DNA of 46,165 nucleotides from Mariprofundaceae bacterium. GTDB taxonomy: Bacteria; Pseudomonadota; Zetaproteobacteria; Mariprofundales; Mariprofundaceae. Under the pieces are notes generated by a model. That model was not told where the DNA came from and made no database searches. It saw only the letters and a program-made list of their open reading frames with translations. This document shows positions 7,697-16,510 of this stretch, piece by piece; position 1 is the first letter of the stretch; every line of letters begins with the position of its first letter. The position numbers were made by a program, and so were the translations under genes. The stretch is taken from NCBI GenBank assembly GCA_015488115.1, contig WFOK01000063.1:1-46165 (forward strand), given 5' to 3'.

Positions 7697-9299
7697 GGTC
7701 TCCTCCAACGGGCTGCAGACTCAGAAGAACCAGCCATTTTCTCGCATACAGGCCATGAACACGCGCATGAACAACGAGGTAGGGCATGATTTCATCCGGC
7801 AGACTGGGCAGTTCGGACTCGGGCATCACGACGGCCCGACCATGCGCAAGCCAGTCGGCCAGTTGCCGCTGGTCCCCAAGGATGGGAAGGCGGCCCCCAT
7901 GGTAGAACAGCAGGCTGGGCTGGAAATAATGGTAGACTCCCAAGGCCTCGGGGCCAAAGCCCGCTACCGTGGCTGTCCTGGCCAGCACCGGCGTGGCCTT
8001 GTGCTCATCGAATGCCGGCAGGGCCCACAGCGTCAGACTGGTGACGAACACGGCCATGCCCGTCGCAAGCGATGCCAGCATCGCGCGCCGCAGCGACACG
8101 ATGACGGCAAGAATCACGGCCAGCGCCCCCAGCAGGTAAACCCATTCCCCGGGCCATTGGCGATTCAGTGCGTAGCCACCGCCCGCGCAGATGCCAAGCG
8201 CCATGACCCCCGCTGCAACCAGCGTCCAGCGCTTCGCCTTCTGTCGCCATCTGGCATCCGCGTCACGCCACCAAAGGGCCATGAGCATGGCCGCCGCCAT
8301 GAACGACGGAAGCATGTAGTTCGGCAACTGCGTTCTGGCTATGCTGAAGAAGATCAGATAGACAAGCATCCATGACAGCAGGAATAGACGAACGGGATGC
8401 TTGCGCAAGTCTGCGGCGCGCCAGGGCCCGAACACAAGAGCAGCCAGCAACAGGCCGGTCCAGGGGAACCAGCCGGCGAGCGTGGTCAATACATAATAGC
8501 CCGGAAACCCGTGGTGACCCTGCAATGCCCCGGTAAACCTGTCGATGTTGTGATGCAGGATGAAGCCGCGAAGCCAGTCGCCGTCGGTCAGGATGCCCAC
8601 GCCGATGTACCAGGGCAGGGAGATGAGGGCCACCATGGCCAGTCCCCGGAACGGCAGGAAGAGGCGCCAGTGCCGGAACTCACCCATCAGTAGAAGAAAA
8701 GTGCCCACGATGAGCCCAGGCATGGCCACGGCCACCGGCCCCTTGGCCAGCACGCCAAGGCCGATGGCCACATAGGCGCAGACCAGCTCCTTGCTCATGC
8801 GCAAGGAAGCGGCCTGACGCTGTTCCAGATAATGGAGCAGCAACATTGGAAGAGCCGTGCCAAGGCTTAGCATCAGCAGCGGATCCGGCACGCAGGCCCG
8901 GGCAATCAGCACGATGTGCAGGGCGCTTGCAAACAGCGTACCGGCCATCAGGCCCGTGCGCATGTCGGACAGCCTGCGGGTCAACATCACGATGACGAAA
9001 ACCATGGCTGTCATGGCCAGCGCCGACGGCAATCGGGCCGTCCATTCGCTGACCCCAAACAGGGCATAGAGCGGCATCAGCAACCAGTAAAGCAGAATCG
9101 GCTTGTCATAACGAAGATCGCCATTGAAAACGGGCACCCACCAATTACGGGTCTCCAGCATTTCCCTGGCGCAAACCGCGTTGTTTGGCTCGTCAACGTC
9201 CCAGAGGGCGTGACTGCCCAGCCCGACCCAGAAATCCACGATGCAAAGCAGGCCCAAAAGCCACGGCCACCATTTCAGGAGCTCATTCCGTGGCGGCAT
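7689..9299 (-). CDS. ArnT-like polytopic glycosyltransferase (GT39/GT83, PMT fold)
   Basis: A 536-aa integral membrane protein with about 11-12 predicted transmembrane segments. Near the N terminus it has the GT-C signature DVDEPNNAVCAREML, equivalent to the DE-containing first loop of ArnT and PMT enzymes, followed by RLPSALAMT. Such proteins transfer a sugar from a polyprenyl-phosphate carrier onto lipid A, protein or other acceptors on the periplasmic side. The ATG at 9299 has AGGGG upstream and overlaps yggU by 17 bp. It is likely co-expressed with the GT2 and flippase-like genes downstream. Aminoarabinose specificity cannot be claimed, because no other arn genes are present. Confidence 0.8.
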   Translation of the reverse strand: MPPRNELLKWWPWLLGLLCIVDFWVGLGSHALWDVDEPNNAVCAREMLETRNWWVPVFNGDLRYDKPILLYWLLMPLYALFGVSEWTARLPSALAMTAMVFVIVMLTRRLSDMRTGLMAGTLFASALHIVLIARACVPDPLLMLSLGTALPMLLLHYLEQRQAASLRMSKELVCAYVAIGLGVLAKGPVAVAMPGLIVGTFLLLMGEFRHWRLFLPFRGLAMVALISLPWYIGVGILTDGDWLRGFILHHNIDRFTGALQGHHGFPGYYVLTTLAGWFPWTGLLLAALVFGPWRAADLRKHPVRLFLLSWMLVYLIFFSIARTQLPNYMLPSFMAAAMLMALWWRDADARWRQKAKRWTLVAAGVMALGICAGGGYALNRQWPGEWVYLLGALAVILAVIVSLRRAMLASLATGMAVFVTSLTLWALPAFDEHKATPVLARTATVAGFGPEALGVYHYFQPSLLFYHGGRLPILGDQRQLADWLAHGRAVVMPESELPSLPDEIMPYLVVHARVHGLYARKWLVLLSLQPVGGDHG

Positions 9300-9606
9300 C
9301 CAGCATCCCCTTCACGGCATCAAGCAGCGATGCCGGATCACCTCGCACATGAACGCGCTTCTTGCGGCTGGCATGACCGGCCGTCAGTTCAACATCGGCC
9401 TTGGCAACCCCCAGGCTCTTGGCCATGACCGCCAGGATGGCCGCATTGGCCCGTCCGTCCTGCGCGGCCTCCCTGACGGCAACCTTGACGGCATGGCCAT
9501 GAAGACCGCGCACGGCCGGCCGGCGCGCCCCCGGCTGGGCATGCACATTGATGTAGATCCCATCCTTCGTGACGTCGACAATGGAAGCCAGATCACCGGC
9601 ATCCAA
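9283..9606 (-). CDS. yggU: YggU/DUF167 family protein
   Basis: A 107-aa protein of the conserved DUF167 (UPF0235) family, function unknown. The hallmarks are visible: INVHAQPGARRPAV near the N terminus, VREAAQDGRANAAIL in the middle, and the basic stretch GHASRKKRVHV. It follows yggT and proC on the same strand, the familiar proC-yggT-yggU order of proteobacteria, with yggS at the head. Its 3' end overlaps the start of the ArnT-like gene. Confidence 0.9.
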   Translation of the reverse strand: MDAGDLASIVDVTKDGIYINVHAQPGARRPAVRGLHGHAVKVAVREAAQDGRANAAILAVMAKSLGVAKADVELTAGHASRKKRVHVRGDPASLLDAVKGMLDAATE

Positions 9607-9608
9607 GA

Positions 9609-9914
9609 CTAATTCCCCATCAGCATGTTGCGCGCCAGCATGCGCAGACTGGCCACCAGAAAGTCATCGAGGAATATGATACCCAACAGCACGAGCATCG
9701 GAGACCAGTCAATGCCGCCCCAGAACGGCAGACGGCGCCGGACCGGATAAAGAACCGGCTCGGATATCTGGATGACCATGCGCACGATCGGGTTGTACGG
9801 ATCGGGCGAGACCCAGGACAGCAGTGCCCGGACAATGATGACGATCATCATGGCCACCAGCACGAGATGCAACAACTCCGCCACGGCCTGAAAGAAATAG
9901 CCCAGGACGAACAT
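9609..9914 (-). CDS. yggT: YggT family membrane protein
   Basis: A 101-aa inner-membrane protein with two hydrophobic hairpins. It carries the family motif SWVSPDPYNPIVRMV followed by SEPVLYPVRRRLP, characteristic of YggT. Many homologues have two YggT repeats; this is the single-repeat form. It sits between proC and yggU with gaps of only 3 and 2 bp. The exact role is unsettled; links to osmotic tolerance and cell-division-region proteins are known for the family. Confidence 0.9.
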   Translation of the reverse strand: MFVLGYFFQAVAELLHLVLVAMMIVIIVRALLSWVSPDPYNPIVRMVIQISEPVLYPVRRRLPFWGGIDWSPMLVLLGIIFLDDFLVASLRMLARNMLMGN

Positions 9915-9917
9915 GGA

Positions 9918-10718
9918 CTAGCTCCCCAGTTCCACGGAGCGCCTGGCTGCCGCGGCCACGGCCGAACGCACGATCTCCGGCAGCCCCTGTTCGTACATCA
10001 CGTCAAGAGCGGCCTGCGTCGTTCCATTGGGGCTGGTGACCTGCTGCCGCAATTCACTGGGAGAGCGTCCGCTTTCAACAAGCATGCGGCCCGCACCCAG
10101 GGCCGTATGCGTCGCCAGCCGGGCGGCCGTGTCCGCTGAGAGCCCGAGCGACTGACCAGCCCCGGCCAACAGCTCCGCAAGCAGGAAAAAATAGGCCGGC
10201 CCGCTGCCGGAAACCGCCGTGACCGCATGAAGGTCCTTTTCCCTGCTGACCCAGAGCGTCTCGCCGCAGGCGCGCATCAGATACTCCGCCTTGCTCCGGC
10301 ACGCCTCATCTCCCTCGCTGTACAGGGCTGAGATGCCGGCCCCTACAAGCGCGGGCGTGTTGGGCATGACGCGGACCAGCTGGACGTCGTCACCCACCAG
10401 TTCGCGCAGGCGTTCTGTGGTCACGCCTGCGGCAATGCTGACCAGCATCTGCTCCGGACCCAGCAGATCGGACATGCCGGCCAATGCCTGCCGGACCTGC
10501 TGAGGCTTGACGGCAAGCACGATGACATCGGCCTCCATGGCCTGCCTGTTTTCGTCTGTGACCCTTATATTGTATTCGCTCCGCAGCCATGCCCGACGGT
10601 CTGCGTCCGGCTCGGCCACCAGAATGGTCTCCGACCTGTGCCCGGCGCGAATCAGGCCGGCAATCATGGCCTCGGCCATGTTGCCGCCACCGACAAAGGC
10701 TATGTTCAAGTTTTCCAT
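9918..10718 (-). CDS. proC: Pyrroline-5-carboxylate reductase
   Basis: Catalyses the last step of proline biosynthesis, reducing 1-pyrroline-5-carboxylate with NAD(P)H in the cytosol. From ATG 10718 it is 266 aa, normal for ProC. The Rossmann dinucleotide loop FVGGGNMAEAMI is at residues 8-19. The C-terminal signature is present: VSGSGPAYFFLLAELLAGAG, then the VTSPNGTTQAAL element that holds the active site. The ATG is selected by alignment to the family start; upstream codons would overlap yggS and have no clear ribosome site. It lies 13 bp after yggS. Confidence 0.95.
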   Translation of the reverse strand: MENLNIAFVGGGNMAEAMIAGLIRAGHRSETILVAEPDADRRAWLRSEYNIRVTDENRQAMEADVIVLAVKPQQVRQALAGMSDLLGPEQMLVSIAAGVTTERLRELVGDDVQLVRVMPNTPALVGAGISALYSEGDEACRSKAEYLMRACGETLWVSREKDLHAVTAVSGSGPAYFFLLAELLAGAGQSLGLSADTAARLATHTALGAGRMLVESGRSPSELRQQVTSPNGTTQAALDVMYEQGLPEIVRSAVAAAARRSVELGS

Positions 10719-10731
10719 CGCCAAGTTTCGT

Positions 10732-11427
10732 TCACCCCAGACTTGTCCTGATATCCCAGTCTCCAAACAACAATGAGCCGATGCGAACCATGGTGCCCCC
10801 CTCCTCGAGGGCGTCGCGAAAATCATGGCTCATGCCCATGCTCAACTCGGCAAGGCTCCCATCGAACAGCCCGTCCCGCAAGCGCCGCAAGCGGGCAAAG
10901 ACATCCCTTGCCTTCATGTTCAAAGGAGCCATGGTCATCAGGCCGACCGGCTGAAGCTCCGGCAGATCACCGAGCTCCTCATAAAGCCGTGGAAGTCCGC
11001 CGGGATCAACGCCATGTCGCTGCGGATCGCCACTGAGATTGACCTGGATCAGCACGGGCAGCACCCGACCCTGGACATGCCGGGCAACGGCGCGAGCGGT
11101 TTCGATGTCCTCGAGGCTGTGCCACATGGAGGCGTGACGTCCGACATATTTGGCCTTGTTTCGTTGCAGGGGGCCGATCATGTGCCAGGCGCACTGCGGC
11201 CATCGACGGCTGCGGTCCCGAAGGCGCTGCGGGCGGGATTCGGCGAAATCCGTACACCCCGCCTCGACGAGTATGTCGACGGCCTCATCAGGCGCATACT
11301 TGCTGACAGCAAGCAGGCGCGCGCCATGCTGCCGCACTTCATCGCTCAGCTGGCACCAGCGGTCAAGCAGCGCAAGCCTTGCGTCTACGCGCTGCATCGC
11401 CCGCGCCCGACGCCCGTGTATTGCCAT
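10732..11427 (-). CDS. yggS: YggS/PROSC family pyridoxal-phosphate homeostasis protein
   Basis: A single-domain PLP-binding protein that buffers free pyridoxal phosphate and affects amino- and keto-acid balance. The PLP lysine is in LLAVSKYAP (about residue 43), and the family motifs FAESRPQ, WHMIGPLQRNK and LSMGMSHDF follow; the final MVRIGSLLFG is typical. It is 231 aa from the ATG at 11427, which overlaps ugd by 43 bp; the ATG at 11397 (221 aa) is an alternative, and neither has a strong ribosome site. It heads the yggS-proC-yggT-yggU group. Confidence 0.92.
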   Translation of the reverse strand: MAIHGRRARAMQRVDARLALLDRWCQLSDEVRQHGARLLAVSKYAPDEAVDILVEAGCTDFAESRPQRLRDRSRRWPQCAWHMIGPLQRNKAKYVGRHASMWHSLEDIETARAVARHVQGRVLPVLIQVNLSGDPQRHGVDPGGLPRLYEELGDLPELQPVGLMTMAPLNMKARDVFARLRRLRDGLFDGSLAELSMGMSHDFRDALEEGGTMVRIGSLLFGDWDIRTSLG

Positions 11428-12719
11428 CCGCGGCGTCGCATCTCCTCTGGCTCATAAAGATTCCTGCCGTCAAAGAGCAGCCTGCCCCGCATCAAGCGTT
11501 CGACCTCATCCCAGTCAGGCTCGCGGAAGCACAACCATTCCGTCACCACGACAAGCGCATCTGCCTGTGGCAGGCAGGCCTCGGGTGTGGCAACGAAGTC
11601 GATACCGCTACCCTCGGGCCAGATCCTTCTGCACACACCCATGGCTGCTGGATCATGGGCGCGGATGCGCACACCGTCTGCCAGCAGGCGATCCACGACG
11701 ATGCGGCTCGGCGCCTCGCGCATGTCATCCGTGCCAGGCTTGAAGGCGAGCCCCCACAGCGCCACTCGGGGCTCATGCATGTCGCTCAGGGCCCGGGCCA
11801 CTTGCTCGGCAAAATGTGCGCGCTGCTCCTCATTGACCTCATGCACGGCATCGATCACGCGCAGAGGTACGCCCACGCTTGCGCCGGTTGATCTCAGAGC
11901 CTTGATGTCCTTTGGAAAGCAGGAGCCCCCATAACCGATGCCCGCGTACAGAAAATGCGGGCCGATGCGCGGATCCGAACCCAGCCCCCTGCGAACGGCC
12001 TCGATGTCGCCTCCCACGGCATCACACAGCCTGGCCATCTCATTCATGAAGGAAATGCGCGTAGCCAACATGGCATTGGCCGCATACTTGGTGATCTCCG
12101 CTGAACGGCGATCCATGATCAGAAGCCTGTCCCGGTTGCGGTTGAACGGCGCATACAAACGACGGAAGACCGCGACATCCTCCTGGTGCCGCACACCGAC
12201 GATGATGCGGTCTGGCTTGAGAAAATCCCCCACGGCCTGGCCTTCACGCAAAAATTCGGGATTGCTTGCCACATGAATCTCGATGGGCGGCGAACCCCGA
12301 GCCGCGAGGGCCTGATCCACAATCTGCTCCACCTTCTCCCCGGTGCCTACCGGCACCGTGGATTTCGTCACCAGCAGACATGAACGCCCCACATGCTGGG
12401 CCGCTTGCCTGGCTGCCTCCAGCACATGCGTCAGATCCGCAGAACCATCCTCGTCGGGTGGGGTGCCCACGGCCAGAAAGATCACCTCGGCATCGGCCAG
12501 GCCCTCGGCGTAATCATGGGTGAAGCGCAGACGACTATTGCGGAGGTTGCGCATCACGATCTCGTCAAGCCCGGGTTCGTGAATGGGCATGATGCCCTCT
12601 TCAATCCCAGCCAGCTTCTCACGATCGCAATCAATGCCCCAGACATGCTGGCCGACCTCGGCCAGACAGGCGGCCGTGACCAATCCCACATATCCCGTGC
12701 CGATCACCGCGATGCGCAT
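11385..12719 (-). CDS. ugd: UDP-glucose/UDP-sugar 6-dehydrogenase
   Basis: Oxidises UDP-glucose (or a related UDP-hexose) to the uronic acid, with two NAD+ per turnover, supplying precursors for LPS or exopolysaccharide. It is 444 aa from ATG 12719, which has GGGAG 7 nt upstream. The N-terminal NAD loop IGTGYVGLVTA is at residues 5-15, the catalytic Cys motif GGSCFPKD is in the middle, and the C-terminal UDP-binding domain includes ALWGLAFKPGTDDMREAPS. It is 4 bp after recR. It may serve the glycosyltransferases nearby, but the final sugar is not known; UDP-ManNAc dehydrogenase is a less likely alternative. Confidence 0.9.
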   Translation of the reverse strand: MRIAVIGTGYVGLVTAACLAEVGQHVWGIDCDREKLAGIEEGIMPIHEPGLDEIVMRNLRNSRLRFTHDYAEGLADAEVIFLAVGTPPDEDGSADLTHVLEAARQAAQHVGRSCLLVTKSTVPVGTGEKVEQIVDQALAARGSPPIEIHVASNPEFLREGQAVGDFLKPDRIIVGVRHQEDVAVFRRLYAPFNRNRDRLLIMDRRSAEITKYAANAMLATRISFMNEMARLCDAVGGDIEAVRRGLGSDPRIGPHFLYAGIGYGGSCFPKDIKALRSTGASVGVPLRVIDAVHEVNEEQRAHFAEQVARALSDMHEPRVALWGLAFKPGTDDMREAPSRIVVDRLLADGVRIRAHDPAAMGVCRRIWPEGSGIDFVATPEACLPQADALVVVTEWLCFREPDWDEVERLMRGRLLFDGRNLYEPEEMRRRGWQYTGVGRGRCSA

Positions 12720-12723
12720 GCCG

Positions 12724-13329
12724 TCACTCCCAAACCACGCGCTGATCAATCGCGCGTTGCAGCGTGTATTCGTCGAGATATTCCAGCTCTCCACCCTCGG
12801 GCACACCGCGCGCGATCCGTGAGATCCTGGGCACGCGCCCATGAAAGCGACGCGCCAGATAATGCGCTGTGGCCTCGCCATCCACGGTCGCGCTCGTGGC
12901 CAGGATCAATTCCCGCGCCCCCTGTTCAATGCGTCGGTCCAGCGTCCCGATGCGCAGGCTCTCGGGCATCATGCCATCGATCGGGCTCAGGCGACCGTGA
13001 AGCACATGATAGCGGCCAGCGAAGCCTCCGCCCCGTTCCATGATCAGCACATCCACCGGTTGTTCAACAACGCAAATCAGCCCCCCATCCCTGCGCTCAT
13101 CAGCGCAAATGCTGCAGCAGCTTCCCTCGGCAAAGGCACCGCACTGATCACAAAAACCCACCTTCTCATGCAGTTCCTCCAGCATCCGGGCCAATGCACG
13201 GGCCTCATCCTGGGAGCGCTGCAACAGATGCAGGGCCAGTCGCATGGCGCTTTTGGGGCCGATGCCGGGCAACGTTCCCAGGGCCTCAATGGCCGCAGCC
13301 AGCGCCGGAGGCATGCCGGCATGACCCAT
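12724..13329 (-). CDS. recR: Recombination protein RecR
   Basis: RecR works with RecF/RecO to load RecA at gapped DNA. It is 201 aa. The helix-hairpin-helix ALGTLPGIGPKSAMRLA is near the N terminus, followed by a four-Cys zinc finger (CDQCG...CCSIC) and a Toprim domain starting near ICVVEQPVDVLIMER. The start ATG overlaps the ybaB stop (TGATG), suggesting translational coupling in the standard dnaX-ybaB-recR order. Confidence 0.96.
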   Translation of the reverse strand: MGHAGMPPALAAAIEALGTLPGIGPKSAMRLALHLLQRSQDEARALARMLEELHEKVGFCDQCGAFAEGSCCSICADERRDGGLICVVEQPVDVLIMERGGGFAGRYHVLHGRLSPIDGMMPESLRIGTLDRRIEQGARELILATSATVDGEATAHYLARRFHGRVPRISRIARGVPEGGELEYLDEYTLQRAIDQRVVWE

Positions 13330-13643
13330 CAAAGACTGAACCCTGGCGGCAAGGGCATGCCGGCCATCAGCTCCTGCTGCTTGCGCTTGCTCGCCTCGGC
13401 CAGCGAGGCTGCGGCCGCATTGCAGGCAGCAACGATCAGGTCCTCGATCAATGACTTGTCGTGCTCCTGCCAGACGGCATCATCGATCTCCACCCGGCGC
13501 ACCAGATGGTCGCCGCCCAACGTGACCCGAACCATGCCGCCACCGGCCTCACCCGTCACCTCCATGGCGGCCAGCTCCTGCTGGAGCTTTTGCAGATTTT
13601 CCTGCATCTTTCTGGCCTGTTGCATCATCTTTCCAATGTTCAT
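13329..13643 (-). CDS. ybaB: YbaB/EbfC nucleoid-associated protein
   Basis: A small (104 aa) DNA-binding protein that forms dimers and associates with the nucleoid. Sequence hallmarks are MMQQARKMQENLQKLQQEL (the N-terminal helix) and VRVTLGGDHLVRRVEI. The start overlaps the dnaX stop by 4 bp (ATGA), and its stop overlaps the recR start, giving the conserved dnaX-ybaB-recR operon. Confidence 0.95.
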   Translation of the reverse strand: MNIGKMMQQARKMQENLQKLQQELAAMEVTGEAGGGMVRVTLGGDHLVRRVEIDDAVWQEHDKSLIEDLIVAACNAAAASLAEASKRKQQELMAGMPLPPGFSL

Positions 13644-15274
13644 CGCTCTTCTCCATTGCCTTGTTCGCGATCATCCTGCACGCCCGCAGGGAGCACCTTG
13701 ACCAGTTCCGCATCCAGCTTCTCCCTCAGCAGACGCACATGGGGATCCTGCTCGGCCACTCTGCGCAGCCGCTCCTCCTCCGCCTGAATACGGCGCTGCC
13801 GCTGCTCGGAAAGGCTTTCCCCCGAGCCATGCTGCCTCCGTTCCCAGAACACCTCTCGACCAAGCCAGGCCTCAAACTCCCCCCGGTCAGAAACGGAAAG
13901 CTGCCGCTCCTGAAGCGGACTCAACTGCAGCCTTACCCGCTCCCCGAATTCCGTGCACACTACATGCTCCAGTATGGCCGCAATGCCGGGACGGACCCCC
14001 GCATAGGCCTCGACGGCTTCGGCCCAAGCGGAGAAAGCTGGTGCATCATGCCGATCGAGAGGAAGTTTATGCTTCGCCGCGGGCTTCGCTTCTCCATCCC
14101 CCCCTTCCGCAGTGGAGGATGCAGCGGCACGTTGCTTCGCCGGGGGAGGCGGGTGCCTAAACGCAGGCATCGACGGTTGCTGTTCATCGAGAAGGTTCAA
14201 GCCAGCAAGCCGCAGCAGGAGCATTTCGCCACCAAGCCCCTCATCCAGCACATCGAAATCCCGCATGCCCTGAACAAGCACCTGGTAGCGAAGGTCCAGC
14301 CAGAGCCAGCTCATCCCCTCAGCCTGCGAATCCAGCCACTGACGCACGGGCTCATCCAGATCCTCATGCACGAGCCCGCGATCGACGATGGAACAGCCAA
14401 GGCGATGCCACAGCGAGGCAAGCGACTGCAACATGGCGCGAACGCTATGCCCCGCCTTCTGAGCCTCCCTCAGCAGGTGCACCGCTTCCGCTCCCCTGCC
14501 CGCAAAAAGAGCCTCCGACAGCCGACAACTCAGATCGTCTTCCACAAGCCCGAGTGCTTGGCGGACATCCCCCAACCGCCAGGCACCGTTCCCGTAAGCC
14601 AGCAGCCTCTCGCCAAGCGACAAGGCATCGCGCACGCTGCCTCCGGCAGCGCGCGCAATGGCCTGCAATGCCTCTTCATCATGCATGATGCCTTCGCTTT
14701 CCGCCACCTGCTTCAGGTAGGCCTGGATCTCCATCACGCCCAGCCGTCTGAGATCAAAGCGCTGACAGCGCGAGCGAACCGTCACCGGCAGTTTCTCGGC
14801 CTCCGTCGTGGCCAGAATGAACACAGCCCACTCGGGCGGTTCCTCGAGGGTTTTCAGCAATGCGTTGAAGGCGCTGCGGGAAAGCATGTGCGCCTCGTCA
14901 ATGATGTAGACCTTGTAACGCGTGGAGGCCGGAGGGTAACGGACGCCATCAATAATCTCGCGAATGTCGTCCACGCCCGTATGGCTGGCCGCATCCATCT
15001 CCTGCACATCAAGCAGGCTGCCATCGAAGATGCCCTGACATGAGGCACACTGCCCGCATGGCTCGCCATCCCCTGCAGCCTCACAATTGATGGCCATCGC
15101 CACCAGGCGAGCCAAGGTCGTCTTGCCTACGCCGCGAATGCCGCAAAACAGATAGGCATGAGCCAAGCGTCCCTGGGCCAGCGCGTTGCGCAGCGTGCGA
15201 ACCACGATGTCTTGGCCGACAAGATCGGCGAACTTTCTCGGCCTCCAACGACGCGCCAGCACAAGATAGGACAT
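13640..15274 (-). CDS. dnaX: DNA polymerase III subunits gamma/tau
   Basis: The clamp-loader ATPase and organiser of the replisome. It is 544 aa. Walker A GIRGVGKT is near residues 45-52, a zinc module follows (C-x8-C-x2-C-x2-C in INCEAAGDGEPCGQCASC), Walker B is VYIIDEAHM, and the SRC motif is TVRSRCQRF. The C-terminal third is less conserved, with a Lys/Ala/Pro-rich linker and a tau-type domain ending in an acidic tail. No A-rich slippery heptamer was seen where the E. coli gene frameshifts, so a separate gamma form is not predicted by that route. Confidence 0.95.
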   Translation of the reverse strand: MSYLVLARRWRPRKFADLVGQDIVVRTLRNALAQGRLAHAYLFCGIRGVGKTTLARLVAMAINCEAAGDGEPCGQCASCQGIFDGSLLDVQEMDAASHTGVDDIREIIDGVRYPPASTRYKVYIIDEAHMLSRSAFNALLKTLEEPPEWAVFILATTEAEKLPVTVRSRCQRFDLRRLGVMEIQAYLKQVAESEGIMHDEEALQAIARAAGGSVRDALSLGERLLAYGNGAWRLGDVRQALGLVEDDLSCRLSEALFAGRGAEAVHLLREAQKAGHSVRAMLQSLASLWHRLGCSIVDRGLVHEDLDEPVRQWLDSQAEGMSWLWLDLRYQVLVQGMRDFDVLDEGLGGEMLLLRLAGLNLLDEQQPSMPAFRHPPPPAKQRAAASSTAEGGDGEAKPAAKHKLPLDRHDAPAFSAWAEAVEAYAGVRPGIAAILEHVVCTEFGERVRLQLSPLQERQLSVSDRGEFEAWLGREVFWERRQHGSGESLSEQRQRRIQAEEERLRRVAEQDPHVRLLREKLDAELVKVLPAGVQDDREQGNGEER

Positions 15275-15389
15275 TGTCAGGACTCTACAAACCGAACCTT
15301 GATCAACAAGTCAAAACCGGATGACCGGGCCGGCCACCGCCATGGCGCCGAGCGCGATCGCCTGCACGCCCGGCGACCATTCCGCAGTA
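15275..15389. other. Gap between dksA and dnaX
   Basis: This 115-bp stretch between the dksA stop and the dnaX start was read on both strands. No gene, tRNA or clear terminator hairpin was seen. It would hold any dnaX promoter, but no convincing -35/-10 pair was found. Confidence 0.4.
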
Positions 15390-15761
15390 TCAATCCACAC
15401 GCGTGCGTTCTTCCTGCTCCTGCTGCTGCTTGCAGTCGATACACAGCGTGGTGACAGGACGTGCCTGCAACCGCTTGATGCTGATCCTGCCGCCACAGGA
15501 TTCACAAATGCCAAACTCGCCATTCTTGATGCGCTCCAGGGCCTGGTTGATCTTCCTGATCAGCTTGCGCTCGCGGTCCTTGATGCGCAGATCAAAGCTG
15601 CGATCCGCCTCGATGGTGGCCTGATCGGCCGGATCAGGGTAAGTGTACTGGTCCTGTTCCTGCAGTGCATGGATGTTTTCGCTCTGACCCATTTCAAGCT
15701 CATCGCGCCATGCAATCAACTGCTTTTCAAACTCGGCCAATTGCTTCTTCGTAAGCGGCAT
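15390..15761 (-). CDS. dksA: RNA polymerase-binding transcription factor DksA
   Basis: DksA binds the RNA polymerase secondary channel and, with ppGpp, controls rRNA and amino-acid promoters. From ATG 15761 it is 123 aa; GGAGG lies 8 nt upstream, whereas ATG 15776 lacks a site. The coiled-coil region with acidic tip residues lies at about 30-75 (PDPADQATIEADRSFDLRI), and the complete four-Cys zinc finger is CESCGG...CIDC. It is followed by 115 bp with no recognised feature before dnaX on the same strand. Confidence 0.93.
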   Translation of the reverse strand: MPLTKKQLAEFEKQLIAWRDELEMGQSENIHALQEQDQYTYPDPADQATIEADRSFDLRIKDRERKLIRKINQALERIKNGEFGICESCGGRISIKRLQARPVTTLCIDCKQQQEQEERTRVD

Positions 15762-15853
15762 GGAACCAACCTCCATTTTGAAGGGCGCCGACCAGCCGGC
15801 CCCCTGTATCCCAAAAAGGCGCGAACCTTAGCGTTTCGATGCTTGAGTGTAAA

Positions 15854-16510
15854 TCAGCCTGCCTGCCCGAGCAATCGATAAAAATGCCCCATCCATAGCG
15901 CGGACAAGTCGCTCATGCCGGGGCTGACACCCCAATCCGTCATGCGGTCAACACCCTGCCCCAATCCGCAAGGATTGATGGCCTCAAACCAGGCACGCTC
16001 AACATGGATGTTCAGGGCCAGCCCGTGGTAGGCCACCCCCCGTGCCACGCGAATGCCAAGCGCCGCGATTTTCCCCCTGGGGGTCCATACGCCCGGCATA
16101 CCGCAGCGACGACCCGCATCAATGCCGAATCCGGCAAGCAGGACAATACAGCTTTCCTCGAGCATGTGCACATAAGCCTTCACGCCCAAGCCGCGCGCGC
16201 GCAGATGAAGCACGGGATAGAGCAACAGTTGTCCCGGGCCATGAAACGTGGTCTCCCCCCCGCGGTCGGTGCGCACAAACGGCGCATGCAAACGACGAAG
16301 CCGATTGTCGACGCCCCGGCGCCCGGTCGTGTAAACGGGTTCATGCTCGCAAAACCAGACCACCTCGGAGCCGGTGTCCGAGGCCACATCGTGCGCGCGT
16401 TGCCGCAACTGGCGCCACATCCCCATATAGCCCCTGCGACCCAGCCATGCCCATTCCATGTCGTCCTGGCTCAAGGCAAACATCTCCCGGCAGCCCCGCG
16501 CCAGCATCAT
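15854..16510 (-). CDS. lipB: Octanoyl-[acyl-carrier-protein]:protein octanoyltransferase LipB
   Basis: Transfers octanoyl groups from acyl-carrier protein to the lipoyl domains of 2-oxoacid dehydrogenases and GcvH, the first step of lipoate synthesis. It is 218 aa. The signature RGGETTFHGPGQLLLYPVL is present, as are the catalytic Lys (RGKIAALGI) and the Cys nucleophile (AINPCG). Its start overlaps the nagZ stop by 4 bp, and three ATGs lie close together; the first is used here. lipA is not in the window. Confidence 0.93.
   Translation of the reverse strand: MMLARGCREMFALSQDDMEWAWLGRRGYMGMWRQLRQRAHDVASDTGSEVVWFCEHEPVYTTGRRGVDNRLRRLHAPFVRTDRGGETTFHGPGQLLLYPVLHLRARGLGVKAYVHMLEESCIVLLAGFGIDAGRRCGMPGVWTPRGKIAALGIRVARGVAYHGLALNIHVERAWFEAINPCGLGQGVDRMTDWGVSPGMSDLSALWMGHFYRLLGQAG

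Noticed and set aside
13661-15043. Long (460-codon) open frame opposite dnaX
   Set aside because: Antisense to a well-conserved DnaX with intact motifs; composition looks like a mirror of codon bias, not a protein.
13640-15274. Programmed frameshift in dnaX to make a separate gamma subunit
   Set aside because: No run of six As followed by G, or similar slippery heptamer, was seen in the linker region.
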